Assembly (NCBI RefSeq): GCF_900104355.1
Contig: NZ_FNIY01000001.1
Coordinates: 1,054,001-1,118,000 of the forward strand
Reading direction: 5' to 3'
Length of the DNA stretch: 64,000 bases
Source of the DNA: Phyllobacterium sp. OV277
GTDB lineage: Bacteria; Pseudomonadota; Alphaproteobacteria; Rhizobiales; Rhizobiaceae
The notes beneath the pieces were generated by a model that did no database searches, had not been told where the DNA came from, and saw nothing but the letters and a program-made list of their open reading frames with translations. Shown piece after piece: positions 1-7,456 of the stretch (position 1 is the stretch's first letter; every line of letters starts with the position of its first letter). The position numbers and the translations under genes are program-made.

Positions 1-360
1 GGGCGTTTGCGACAACTCTTTGTGCAGAGTGCCGGGCGTTTCCCTCCTATCGATCTTGCCTGCGAGCAATTGGGGATCAGCGCCCGCACCCTCAGGCGCA
101 AACTGACCGGCGAAGGCACGTCTTATCAATCGCTGCTCGACGAGACCCGGCTTGGCCTTGCCAAAAAATATCTGCGCGAAACCGAACTGACGATGGATGA
201 AATTGCCAGCCGTCTTGATTACAGCGACGCCTCGAACTTTCGCCATGCTTTCCGCCGCTGGACCGATATGACGCCCATGGAGTTCAGGTCTGGTCCTTCC
301 CGCGGGCAAGACAGCGAATTACCTCTCAGCGTTATGCGCATTACAAGCGACAGCTATTGA
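1..360 (+). CDS. AraC-family transcriptional regulator, C-terminal part (cut by window edge)
   Basis: The frame is open from base 1 to the TGA at 358-360, so the gene starts outside the window. The visible ~119 residues hold the double helix-turn-helix DNA-binding domain of AraC/XylS regulators: a first helix-turn-helix around ISARTLRRKL, a second around MDEIASRLDYSDASNFRHAF, then the usual RRWTDMTPMEFR ending. The effector-binding N-terminal domain is missing, so the ligand is unknown. The RidA-like gene starts 129 bases downstream on the same strand and may be its target, but nothing in the sequence proves this. Confidence 0.85.
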   Translation, partial: GRLRQLFVQSAGRFPPIDLACEQLGISARTLRRKLTGEGTSYQSLLDETRLGLAKKYLRETELTMDEIASRLDYSDASNFRHAFRRWTDMTPMEFRSGPSRGQDSELPLSVMRITSDSY

Positions 361-489
361 TCTTCAACCCATACATTTGAACTCATCAGCCATACATTGC
401 CGGATTGTCTGCAAGTTTGTTTAAGTATGCCTACAAATACCCCACAATGGGGACTTCTATCCGAACAATTTCAGGAAGGAACATCCATC

Positions 490-876
490 ATGAAACTGAT
501 CCCGCGCAATCCCGACAAAGGTGTCTACGCAGCGACGCCAGACTATCTCCACGCGCTGGAGGTGCATCAGCCGGAACGTTTTCTCTATATCAGCGGCACC
601 ATGGGGCTTGATCCTAATGGCGCGCCCGGCACGACTTTGGCTGGCCAGCTTGATCTCGTCTGGAATAACATCCGGGCAATTCTTGCCAGCGCCGGAATGA
701 CAGTCGACAATGTTGTCAGAACGACAAGCTACCTGCGTGATCCGGGCTTTGCCGAGGCCAACCAGAATGCCCGGGTTGCGGCGCTCAATGGCCGCATAAT
801 CCCGACAACGACTATCGTCGCGCAGACGCTACTGGAGGTATGGCTGGTCGAGATCGAGGTAATAGCCGCAGCCTGA
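490..876 (+). CDS. RidA/YjgF-family protein (Rid)
   Basis: A 128-residue protein of the RidA/YjgF/UK114 family of small trimeric cytoplasmic proteins; the type member hydrolyses reactive enamine/imine intermediates. The start at 490 is chosen because AGGAAGGA lies 9 bases upstream; an earlier in-frame ATG at 397 lacks such a site. Family signs are the N-terminal PDYLHALEV, the FLYISGTMGLDPNG strand and the LEVWLVEIEVIAAA ending. The arginine expected in the P-A-R-S/T segment, which holds the substrate carboxylate in RidA proper, appears replaced (PTTTIV), so this is probably a non-archetypal Rid subfamily and the deaminase activity is doubtful. It may form a unit with the preceding AraC regulator. 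Confidence 0.8.
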   Translation: MKLIPRNPDKGVYAATPDYLHALEVHQPERFLYISGTMGLDPNGAPGTTLAGQLDLVWNNIRAILASAGMTVDNVVRTTSYLRDPGFAEANQNARVAALNGRIIPTTTIVAQTLLEVWLVEIEVIAAA

Positions 877-877
877 A

Positions 878-1651
878 TCAGATGCCCGCATACCACTCAT
901 AGCCGCGATCTTCCCAGAAGCCGCCTTTCCCGCCCCACACGCCTTTAAAGCTGTCGACCAGCTCAATGCGCATGACATATTTGGCGTGCTTGTAGCCGAG
1001 CTGGCGTTCAACGCGCAGGCGCAAGGGAGCGCCGTGCGCGACTTCCAGGTCTTTGCCATTCATGCTGTAGGACAGAATGGTTTGCGGGTGGAAAGCGTCG
1101 ACAAGATCGATGCTCTCGTAATATTGACCGCTGCCATCCAGTGTCTTCTCGTATTCATCGGCACAATAGAACACCGCATAACGTGCGCCCGGCGCAATCC
1201 CGGCCTTTTGCAACACCAGCCCCAGCGGAACGCCAGTCCATTTGCCGATAGCACTCCAGCCTTCGACACAATCGTGCCGTGTGATCTGCGTGCGTGATGG
1301 AAGCGCCTTGAGGTCTGCCAGTGACAGGCTAAGCGGCGTGCGCACCATGCCGTTGACCACCAGCCGCCAGTCGGCAAAATTGCCTTCCATCAGCCGGGCA
1401 TAATCCTCGCTGTCAGGCATTTGTGTACCGTTAGCTTTGAACGTGGGCGAAAGATCCGCCTCGGTGAATTCGCGGGCCAATGGTTCATGTGCCTGCAAAA
1501 GCCGCTGCGAACCCATGGTCAAAGCTTCGGCCTTCTGCAGAATATCATTGACGCTGGTGTTGGTGACCAAAGCGTCACATCCGGTCAAAAGGCCCGTGGC
1601 GGCAACACTTGAGCCAACAAGGAAACGGCGGCGTGTGACTTCGAATTTCAT
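878..1651 (-). CDS. Molybdopterin-dependent oxidoreductase, sulfite-oxidase/MsrP-like, Tat-exported
   Basis: A 257-residue member of the sulfite oxidase/YedY (MsrP) molybdenum-cofactor superfamily. The N-terminus has a twin-arginine signal (TRRRFLVGSS) that runs into LLTGC, a possible lipobox with Cys25, so the enzyme may be a Tat-exported lipoprotein. Cys128 in HDCVEGWSAIGKW is the expected cysteine ligand of molybdenum. The gene overlaps the 3' end of the upstream cytochrome b gene by 4 bases (1648-1651), so they are translationally coupled; the cytochrome is the likely electron partner in the membrane. True MsrP repairs periplasmic methionine sulfoxide with the heme protein MsrQ; the partner here is a cytochrome b561-type protein instead, so the substrate is open. 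Confidence 0.85.
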   Translation of the reverse strand: MKFEVTRRRFLVGSSVAATGLLTGCDALVTNTSVNDILQKAEALTMGSQRLLQAHEPLAREFTEADLSPTFKANGTQMPDSEDYARLMEGNFADWRLVVNGMVRTPLSLSLADLKALPSRTQITRHDCVEGWSAIGKWTGVPLGLVLQKAGIAPGARYAVFYCADEYEKTLDGSGQYYESIDLVDAFHPQTILSYSMNGKDLEVAHGAPLRLRVERQLGYKHAKYVMRIELVDSFKGVWGGKGGFWEDRGYEWYAGI

Positions 1652-2508
1652 TTGGCTGTTTCCTTGTCCGTATCGACTGACAGGCCGTAATACCCCGTGA
1701 TCATCGAGCGCAGATTGTTCCAGACGCCTGAGACCAGAACCATCACGAGATGGACCACAACGAAGGCGACGAGCAGCGATGCGGTGATGAAATGAATGGT
1801 GCGGGCTGACTGGCGGCCACCGAAAACATCAACCAGCCATGGAACGATGGAGTCAAAACCGGGCGACATGGTAAGACCCGTCAGAACCATCAGCGGCAGA
1901 AGTATGAAAATAACCGCCATATAGCTCAGCTTCTGCAGGCTGTTGTAGCGCCTTGCCTCTTCGCCCTTGGGAAAGCGCAGGCGGGCATGTTCGCCAATTT
2001 CATGGGCCAGATGTTGCGGCGTCAGCTGATCTTTGCTTGGCACAAGATCGCGCCTGAAGTGGCCGGCAATCAGGCCATAGAGCAGATAGACAAAACCATT
2101 GATGACGAAAAACCAGGCGAAGAAGAAATGCCAGCGGCGGCCCGTGGCCAGATCCTGAAAGCTTGGAATGGTAATCCAGCTGGGAAAGGCCCGCGGCGTC
2201 AACTCGCCATCGACAGTCGAAGCGCCGAGAACACCCGTCGTGGGTATGGAAATCGACCCGATGCGCGTGACACCCTTGATCGTGTCACCATCCTGAAAAG
2301 CACCGATCGAGATAAAGGAATGGTCGGCATCCGCACCATATTGGCCCCAGTAAAGCTCGGGATGCGCATTGAAGATTTGCAACCCGCTCATCAGCAGGAA
2401 ACTGAGGCACAGGACATTGAGCCAGTGGGTCAGACGCACAGCAAACGAATGGCGATAGAACAGGATTTTCTTTGGCCGTACCGTTTCATGATCAGTCACG
2501 CTCGTCAT
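1648..2508 (-). CDS. Cytochrome b561/b-type membrane protein, partner of the molybdoenzyme
   Basis: A 286-residue integral membrane protein of the di-heme cytochrome b561/Ni-Fe-hydrogenase b-type family. Four or five hydrophobic segments are visible, starting with LTHWLNVLCLSFLLMSGLQI, where His of LTHW is a typical heme ligand, and ending with IHFITASLLVAFVVVHLVMV, which carries two further histidines. A soluble loop of about 60 residues sits between the first segments. The start has AAGGAAA in a suitable position. It lies between the MxKDx gene (72-base gap) and the molybdoenzyme (4-base overlap), all on the minus strand, indicating one operon in which it passes electrons between quinol and the exported molybdoenzyme. 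Confidence 0.82.
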   Translation of the reverse strand: MTSVTDHETVRPKKILFYRHSFAVRLTHWLNVLCLSFLLMSGLQIFNAHPELYWGQYGADADHSFISIGAFQDGDTIKGVTRIGSISIPTTGVLGASTVDGELTPRAFPSWITIPSFQDLATGRRWHFFFAWFFVINGFVYLLYGLIAGHFRRDLVPSKDQLTPQHLAHEIGEHARLRFPKGEEARRYNSLQKLSYMAVIFILLPLMVLTGLTMSPGFDSIVPWLVDVFGGRQSARTIHFITASLLVAFVVVHLVMVLVSGVWNNLRSMITGYYGLSVDTDKETAK

Positions 2509-2580
2509 GATTGTTTCCTTGGCTCTTGGGCGGTAGCCCGGCGCCGCCTCGTTCGCGAGACAGCACCGGTATGATGATTC

Positions 2581-2901
2581 TTAGTTCTTCTTCGGAGCCA
2601 TGGCATCCGCTGGCTTCATGGCATCTTTTTTCATTGCGTCGGGCTTCATTGCGTCCTTTTTCATGGCATCCGGCTTCATCGCATCGGTCGCCATAGCCTG
2701 CTTGTCGCAATCCTTGGTCATGGCATCCTTCTTCATGGAATCCTTTTCCATGCCGGCCTTTTTCATGCAGTCGGCCTTCATGGCCTCCGTCTTCATAGGG
2801 TCTGCCTTCATGGCGTCTTCCGCAAGAGCGCTGTTGATACCGGCAAAGCCGGAAGCGAGAACAAAAGCCGACAGGGCGATGCGGCGTGCAATAATGTTCA
2901 T
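2581..2901 (-). CDS. Secreted pentapeptide MxKDx-repeat protein
   Basis: A 106-residue protein with a cleavable signal peptide (SAFVLASGFAGINSALA) followed almost entirely by short repeats of the kind DAMKx and MKKDAMKPDA. This is the pentapeptide MXKDX-repeat family, whose function is unknown. The start at 2901 is preceded by GAGGAG, 6 bases upstream; an in-frame ATG further up (2976) lacks this. The mature chain is rich in Met, Lys and Asp and has three Cys (two as DC). It is first in an apparent operon with cytochrome b and the molybdoenzyme. The methionine-rich sequence near an MsrP-like enzyme makes a sacrificial oxidant trap or metal binder conceivable; that is inference. The repeats make the DNA itself quasi-repetitive from about 2590 to 2810. 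Confidence 0.8.
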   Translation of the reverse strand: MNIIARRIALSAFVLASGFAGINSALAEDAMKADPMKTEAMKADCMKKAGMEKDSMKKDAMTKDCDKQAMATDAMKPDAMKKDAMKPDAMKKDAMKPADAMAPKKN

Positions 2902-3046
2902 GGTAGTCTCCTCGATTTGATTAAGACACGTATCTGCGTGCCGTTGAGTTTCGGACAACCATGCGGTCATCCACACTTCCTGGGCATCGCGCTGCGTGTC
3001 TCACAGCTTTTCATGCCAGGAATTCTTATGTCCGCTGTCGCGGAAT

Positions 3047-3760
3047 TCAGTTGGTCGCAGCGGCCAGAATCGGCCCGCCATGCGGGGTCTGGATCAGAAC
3101 AGCCGTGCGCAGGCCCGCTTTGGTGGGAGGAATGTCCAGCGTGACCGCCTTGCCATCCCAGTTTCCAAGATTGGAAAGGCTGTGAACGACATTCTTGTGC
3201 GGCAGGGTGTGGCCGGTGTTTTCACCACGACTGACGGGAACGTTGACTGTCTTGTCGTCGTAGGTCACAAGCCAGATATCGGCGCCATTCTCAGGGGCTT
3301 TGCCGGCACCGATGGCCAGCGAATTCTTGTTGATCGCAACCGACAGCGCATCGGGCTTGGCTTCCTTCGCAATCAGATCGTCGATCTCACCGATTCGGTT
3401 GCCGACCACATCGGCGCGGCCATTAACAACCACTTGCGGGGTGAACGGGCCATCGCGACCAAGCGAAGGTTCATACGTAACCTGCCGGTCCGTATATTCA
3501 GGGGCAGCAAATATGTCCTTCCAGCCAAGCCGGTCCCAATAGGTCACACCGAAGCTCAAGGCCAGAACGCCGGGGCGCTTGCTGATTTCGATCAGATTGG
3601 CATTGGCAGGTGGACAGGATGAGCAACCCTGACTTGTGAAAAGCTCGACAACAGTCAGCGGCTTTGCACTGTCCGCAAAGGCACCGCTTGCGCCAAAGCT
3701 AAACAAGCCAGCGATGACTGACACTGTACCCAAATATCCGATCTTTCCGAGCAAACCCAT
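3047..3760 (-). CDS. DUF1223 thioredoxin-like secreted protein
   Basis: A 237-residue protein of the DUF1223 family. A signal peptide (VSVIAGLFSFGASGAFA) precedes ADSAKPLTVVELFTSQGC; the CSSCPPA motif is a thioredoxin-type CxxC centre. A conserved WD segment (TYWDRLGWKD) and TPQVVVNGR follow, as is usual in the family. The start at 3760 is supported by AGGAGG; the frame extends further upstream (to 3817) without another good site. It is divergent from the ECF sigma gene, and a GTAACC/CGAA pair just upstream fits the promoter class of SigF-type ECF factors, so it is probably a member of that regulon. The role, perhaps thiol or heavy-metal stress in the periplasm, is not established. Confidence 0.85.
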   Translation of the reverse strand: MGLLGKIGYLGTVSVIAGLFSFGASGAFADSAKPLTVVELFTSQGCSSCPPANANLIEISKRPGVLALSFGVTYWDRLGWKDIFAAPEYTDRQVTYEPSLGRDGPFTPQVVVNGRADVVGNRIGEIDDLIAKEAKPDALSVAINKNSLAIGAGKAPENGADIWLVTYDDKTVNVPVSRGENTGHTLPHKNVVHSLSNLGNWDGKAVTLDIPPTKAGLRTAVLIQTPHGGPILAAATN

Positions 3761-3817
3761 TGCGGCCTCCTGATTTCTTTGTGTGAACTGGCGTTGGCAG
3801 CCGGTCACATCAGGCAA

Positions 3818-3843
3818 TTCGTCGGGTCGGAGGATTTGGTTAC
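3818..3843 (-). promoter_or_regulatory. Putative ECF (SigF-type) promoter for the DUF1223 gene
   Basis: Read on the minus strand, GTAACC (3838-3843) and CGAA (3818-3821) are separated by 16 bases. As I recall, Caulobacter SigF, an ECF factor controlled by NrsF, uses -35 GTAACC and -10 CGAA. The site lies 58 bases upstream of the chosen start. Confidence 0.55.
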
Positions 3844-3925
3844 AGCGATCACGGATTGGTGATCAAAAAGTTGGACCGCGAGCTACTGGCATGCTGTAAC
3901 TGCTGTCGATATGATCTTTCCATCT

Positions 3926-3950
3926 GTAACCTTTTCGCCGCTGCTGCGAA
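3926..3950 (+). promoter_or_regulatory. Putative autoregulatory ECF (SigF-type) promoter
   Basis: GTAACC (3926-3931) and CGAA (3947-3950) with a 15-base spacer stand 18 bases before the GTG start of the sigma gene, facing it. Together with the divergent copy at 3818-3843 this suggests the sigma factor drives its own gene and the DUF1223 gene. The spacer is one base shorter than in the other copy. Confidence 0.5.
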
Positions 3951-3967
3951 TAAAGGAATGAACCAGA

Positions 3968-4525
3968 GTGCATTCGGTCGAAGCGCGATTGAGGGAACTG
4001 ATGCTCGCCAGCCTTGCAGGCGACGCGCAGAGTTATCGCGTGCTGCTTGATGATGTCGCCAAACATCTGCGCGGCTATTTTCTGCGGCGTCTGGCTGATG
4101 CCTATCGCGGCGATGCGGATGATCTGGTGCAGGAAACATTGCTGGCCTTGCACACGCGGCGCCAGACCTATGAGCCGGACCGGCCGTTCACCGCGTGGCT
4201 GCATGCCATTGCGCGCTATAAGCTGATCGACCATTTCCGGCGCAACCGCATCCGGGCGACAGTACCGCTGGATGATGCGGAAGACCTGTTTGCGCAGGAC
4301 AGTTCAGACGCGGCCGCAGACCGTATGGATGTGGATCGTCTGTTGAAGACCATACCGGAGAAATCGAGAGACCTGATTTACCGGACGAAGATAGAAGGGC
4401 AATCGATTGCGGAAGTCGCCCAAAGCACGGGCCTTTCAGAATCGCTTGTAAAGGTCAGCATTCACAGAGGACTGAAGGCCATAGCCGCGAAGTTAAGAGG
4501 ACAGGCAGCCGATGACGACAAATGA
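3968..4525 (+). CDS. ECF sigma factor, SigF/NrsF-type
   Basis: A 185-residue extracytoplasmic-function RNA polymerase sigma factor. Region 2 is seen as DADDLVQETLLALHTRRQTY and PFTAWLHAIARYKLIDHFRR; region 4 as IAEVAQSTGLSESLVKVSIHRGLKAI. The GTG start at 3968 is chosen because AAAGGA lies 10 bases upstream; an internal ATG, 11 codons in, is less supported. Its last 14 bases overlap the next gene, which encodes an NrsF-type anti-sigma factor, so the two are co-translated. By comparison with the Caulobacter SigF/NrsF pair the signal may be metal or thiol-reactive stress. Likely targets here are the DUF1223 gene and its own operon. Confidence 0.9.
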   Translation: MHSVEARLRELMLASLAGDAQSYRVLLDDVAKHLRGYFLRRLADAYRGDADDLVQETLLALHTRRQTYEPDRPFTAWLHAIARYKLIDHFRRNRIRATVPLDDAEDLFAQDSSDAAADRMDVDRLLKTIPEKSRDLIYRTKIEGQSIAEVAQSTGLSESLVKVSIHRGLKAIAAKLRGQAADDDK

Positions 4526-5153
4526 TCTGATCGAGCGTCTCGCCAGCGAGTTGAAGCCGGTATCGCGCAAGGCTGTCATCAGGCGGATCGGCATTGGCCT
4601 TGGTATCAGCGCTGTTGCCTCGGCCATTCTCATGTGGTCATGGCTCGGCATGCGTCCTGATCTGATGACTGCCGCTGGCACAATGGCTTTCTGGACGAAG
4701 TTTGCCTACACGCTGGCCCTTGCCGTGGGCGGCGCATGGGCGATCAAACGCATCGCCTATCCGCTTGGCAGTATCCGAATCAGCCTCGTTGTCATGGGTA
4801 CAGCCGTGGCCATCATCGCCGCGCTGGCCTTCGCGCAGCTCGCCATGTCCCCGCGTGACCATTACATGCCAATGATGAAAGGGCACACGATCACCGTCTG
4901 CACTTTCAATATTGTGGTGCTGTCGCTGCCATTGCTGTTCGGCTGCTTCTGGATCTTGCGCGGACTGGCACCGACACGGCTGACCGTGGCCGGAACCGCT
5001 GCGGGTCTCGCAGCTGGATCAATTGCTGCACTGATCTATTCATTCCACTGCGATGAAAGCGCCATGCCCTTCATCGCCATCTGGTATACGCTGGGCGTGC
5101 TTTCTTCCGCGCTGATTGGCGCGATTGCCGGGCGTTTCGTTCTGCGGTGGTAG
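4512..5153 (+). CDS. nrsF: NrsF (DUF1109) membrane anti-sigma factor
   Basis: A 213-residue membrane protein with about six transmembrane segments after a cytoplasmic N-terminus (DLIERLASELKPVSRK), the architecture of DUF1109/NrsF. Family members hold the cognate ECF sigma factor at the membrane until a signal arrives. Cys130 and Cys180 lie 50 residues apart, the spacing I recall for the two sensing cysteines of Caulobacter NrsF (131 and 181); a third, Cys145, is nearby. The gene overlaps the sigma gene by 14 bases. It is followed by a palindromic repeat and then the convergent iolB gene. Confidence 0.88.
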   Translation: MTTNDLIERLASELKPVSRKAVIRRIGIGLGISAVASAILMWSWLGMRPDLMTAAGTMAFWTKFAYTLALAVGGAWAIKRIAYPLGSIRISLVVMGTAVAIIAALAFAQLAMSPRDHYMPMMKGHTITVCTFNIVVLSLPLLFGCFWILRGLAPTRLTVAGTAAGLAAGSIAALIYSFHCDESAMPFIAIWYTLGVLSSALIGAIAGRFVLRW

Positions 5154-5182
5154 AGGGTAACTGATTGGCAAATCTGTTTTGT

Positions 5183-5343
5183 GTGGTTCGTGGTTCGTGG
5201 TTCGTGGTTCGACAAGCTCACCATGAGGGAGAGGGGTGATGAAAGGGAGTCAAGTTCTGCAACCTTTGTGATCAGCAATATTGGCGATTATCGTTGCATC
5301 CACCCAAGTCCCTCATGGTGAGCTTGTCGAACCACGAACCACG
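5183..5343. repeat. Palindromic intergenic element, copy 1 (type A)
   Basis: The left arm starts with four tandem GTGGTTC units and runs through CGACAAGCTCACCATGAGG; the right arm (5311-5342) is its inverse, with two GAACCAC units. Between the arms lies a spacer that recurs in part in other copies (AAAGGGAGTCAAGTTCTGCA). It fills the gap between convergent nrsF and iolB and could act as a bidirectional terminator or RNA stabiliser. Confidence 0.9.
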
Positions 5344-5369
5344 CTCTACACACCATCCAATTGCAGCGC

Positions 5370-6170
5370 TTAAACCTGTTTCATCAGCCACTCATGCTCA
5401 ACTGCATTGTGGAATTTCCAGGTGCGCTTGGGACCAGCCATCACGTTGAGATAATAGAGATCATAACCATGGCAGGCGGCGCAGGGATGATAACCCTTGG
5501 GCACCATGACCACATCGCCATCCTCGATCGCCATTGCTTCATCCAGTGACCGGTCATCCGTATAGACCCGCTGGAAAGCAAAGCCCTGCGGCGGGTTGAG
5601 CCGGTGGTAATAGGTTTCTTCCAGATAGGATTCAGCGGGTAGATTATCCTGATCATGCTTGTGCGGCGGATAGCTTGATGTGTGTCCGCCCGGCGTGATC
5701 ACTTCCACCACGAGCAGTGAATCCGCCGGTTCGCCTTCCGGCAGGATATTGGTGACATAACGCGTATTGGTGCCCTTGCCGCGCGTTTCCTGGCCAAGAT
5801 CATCGGGGGCAATTACCCGAACCGGCAAATCACCGCCAAAGCTTGGCGCCGAGCAGACAGCAAGCTCAACAGCCGTATCGGCAACCACGGACCAGTCACA
5901 ATTGGAAGGCATATAGACCGACCACGGCTTGCCCTCGAAGGGCGACATGCGCTCGCCGAGCAAACCAAGATCATGACCATTGACCTGCGCAAAGCCCTTG
6001 CCCGTCACGAAAACAAGGCAAACTTCCTTGTCACCGCTGCGGCCCGCAATGGTCTGCCCCGGCGTGGCACGATGCAGATCGAATCCGACATAGGACCACC
6101 CGGCGCTCTCCGGCGTTACCTCCGCCACATGGCCGGTGCCAGCTTTTGCCTTGAGCAATAATTTGGACAT
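5370..6170 (-). CDS. iolB: 5-deoxy-glucuronate isomerase IolB
   Basis: A 266-residue cytoplasmic cupin-type enzyme that converts 5-deoxy-glucuronate to 5-dehydro-2-deoxy-gluconate (2-deoxy-5-keto-D-gluconate), the product then phosphorylated by IolC. Length and sequence fit IolB throughout: HTSSYPPHKHDQDNLP is the conserved metal-binding cupin segment, followed by EETYYHRLNPPQGFAFQRVY and VPKGYHPCAACHGYDLYYLN. It is last in the minus-strand run iolC-iolD-iolE-small membrane protein-iolB, three bases after the small gene, so it is co-transcribed. Its 3' end faces a palindromic repeat. Confidence 0.96.
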   Translation of the reverse strand: MSKLLLKAKAGTGHVAEVTPESAGWSYVGFDLHRATPGQTIAGRSGDKEVCLVFVTGKGFAQVNGHDLGLLGERMSPFEGKPWSVYMPSNCDWSVVADTAVELAVCSAPSFGGDLPVRVIAPDDLGQETRGKGTNTRYVTNILPEGEPADSLLVVEVITPGGHTSSYPPHKHDQDNLPAESYLEETYYHRLNPPQGFAFQRVYTDDRSLDEAMAIEDGDVVMVPKGYHPCAACHGYDLYYLNVMAGPKRTWKFHNAVEHEWLMKQV

Positions 6171-6173
6171 GAT

Positions 6174-6395
6174 CTATTCCTCTTTTTCATCCGCATCGAC
6201 AGGCTTGACCGGCTCGGATGGGTCAAAGGCTATGAAAAACTGCCAGATGCCATAACCGGCAAAACCAAGCGCTATCGTCCCCCAGAATGGCGTGCCCGTG
6301 ACGAATTCGAAGATGGCCCATGCGAGGCAAAAGACCACCACGGCAACACGGCGCCACAGGGGACGAAAAAACGGATGCTTGGAATCACTGGTCAA
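6174..6395 (-). CDS. Small membrane protein between iolE and iolB (possibly DUF3329)
   Basis: A 73-residue protein with two hydrophobic segments (VAVVVFCLAWAIFEFVT and FWGTIALGFAGYGIWQFFIA) flanked by a basic N-terminus (FFRPLWRR) and an acidic C-terminus (DADEKEE), so both ends are predicted in the cytoplasm. It overlaps the end of iolE by 4 bases and ends 3 bases before iolB, so it is translated as part of the inositol operon. It resembles small DUF3329-type proteins as I recall them, but no function is known. Its tight position argues for a real gene whose role may be connected with inositol growth. Confidence 0.7.
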   Translation of the reverse strand: MTSDSKHPFFRPLWRRVAVVVFCLAWAIFEFVTGTPFWGTIALGFAGYGIWQFFIAFDPSEPVKPVDADEKEE

Positions 6396-7276
6396 ACTAA
6401 CCCTGCCTCTTTGATGAAGCGGCTGAGATTTGCGTGGCCGAGCTTGGAATAGACGGCTGGATCAGCCTTCTTGGGGTCCTGCTCAGCTTCAACGACAACC
6501 CAGCCGCTATAGCCCTTGAGTTCTTTCAGAACACGAACATAGTCGATCAGGCCGTCGCCCGGAACCGTATAAACGCCCGCCAGCACGGAATCGAGGAAAG
6601 ACCAGTCTTCACGGTTCGACTGCCACATGACAGCCTCGCGAATATCCTTGCAATGCACGTGGCTGATGCGTGCCTTGTGGTGACGGGCAAGACGCGCGGG
6701 ATCGCCGCCACCCCATGTGGCATGGCCTGTATCGAGCAGCAGATGCACCGCATCGCCAGTGACTTCCATGAACCGGTCAATTTCGGATTCGGTCTGGATA
6801 ATGGTTCCCATGTGGTGATGATAGACCAGTTGCAGCCCGTAGGTTTGTTTGATCGCTTCGGCAAAAGCCGTGTAGCGCTCGCCGAAGGATGTCCATGCGG
6901 ACTTTTCCAGAACGGGACGCGCTGACAGCGGCAGGTCCTTGTTGGAATGGATGGCATTGGAGGTTTCGGCGGCAATCAGAACCGTGCAGCCCATGTCCTT
7001 GAGCAAAGTGGCATGGCCGACAACTGCCTTCAGCTCGGCTTCCACATCACGCACCAGAAGCTCGGTCGAATACCAGCCGCTGACCAGAGTGTGGCCGAAT
7101 GCATCGAGGATCGGGCGCAGCTTGTCAGCCGTGCGCGGAAACTTGTTGCCCAGCTCCATGCCGGTAAACCCGGCAGCCTTTGCCTGTTCCAGACAGGTTT
7201 CCAGCGGAATATCCCCGCCGATTTCCAGCATGTCATCATTGGACCAGCCGATTGGGTTCGCCCCGATACGGATCAT
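6392..7276 (-). CDS. iolE: myo-Inosose-2 dehydratase IolE
   Basis: A 294-residue cytoplasmic TIM-barrel enzyme that removes water from 2-keto-myo-inositol (scyllo-inosose) to give the diketone substrate of IolD. Recognisable segments are the NPIGWSNDDMLEIGG start, VYHHHMGTIIQTESEIDRFM and LLLDTGHATWGGGDPARLA, which carry metal-binding residues of this xylose-isomerase-like fold. GGAAGA lies just upstream of the ATG. A palindromic element separates it from iolD upstream on the same strand, and the small membrane gene overlaps its last 4 bases. Confidence 0.96.
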   Translation of the reverse strand: MIRIGANPIGWSNDDMLEIGGDIPLETCLEQAKAAGFTGMELGNKFPRTADKLRPILDAFGHTLVSGWYSTELLVRDVEAELKAVVGHATLLKDMGCTVLIAAETSNAIHSNKDLPLSARPVLEKSAWTSFGERYTAFAEAIKQTYGLQLVYHHHMGTIIQTESEIDRFMEVTGDAVHLLLDTGHATWGGGDPARLARHHKARISHVHCKDIREAVMWQSNREDWSFLDSVLAGVYTVPGDGLIDYVRVLKELKGYSGWVVVEAEQDPKKADPAVYSKLGHANLSRFIKEAGLV

Positions 7277-7301
7277 TCTTGTCTTCCTTCAGTTGTTGTG
7301 T

Positions 7302-7435
7302 GCGTGGTGCGTGGTTCGACAAGCTCACCATGAGGGAGATTGGTGGCTGCAATGATAATCGCAAAGGGTGCAGAACTTGACTCCCTTGCATCATCCCTCT
7401 CCCTCATGGTGAGCTTGTCGAACCACGCACCACGC
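7302..7435. repeat. Palindromic intergenic element, copy 2 (type A)
   Basis: Arms 7302-7335 and 7402-7435 are inverted copies. Here the outer unit reads GCGTGGTGCGTGG instead of GTGGTTCGTGG, and the opposite arm carries the matching change (CCACGCACCACGC). It lies inside the iol operon between iolD and iolE, so a transcript through it would form a long hairpin. Confidence 0.9.
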
Positions 7436-7456
7436 TCCGCTTATCTAAAAATTAAA

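Noticed and set aside
2600..2920. A Met/Ala/Phe/Ser-rich 106-codon plus-strand frame
   Set aside because: It is the antisense reading of the MxKDx repeats. The minus strand has a signal peptide and a GAGGAG site; this frame has neither.
2902..3046. A SigF-type promoter before the MxKDx gene
   Set aside because: The gap was read on the minus strand for GTAACC followed by CGAA at 15-17 bases; no such pair was found.
5183..5211. Tandem GTGGTTC units as a CRISPR or tandem-repeat locus
   Set aside because: The units are 7 bases, have no spacers, number two to four, and belong to the outer arms of a palindromic element.
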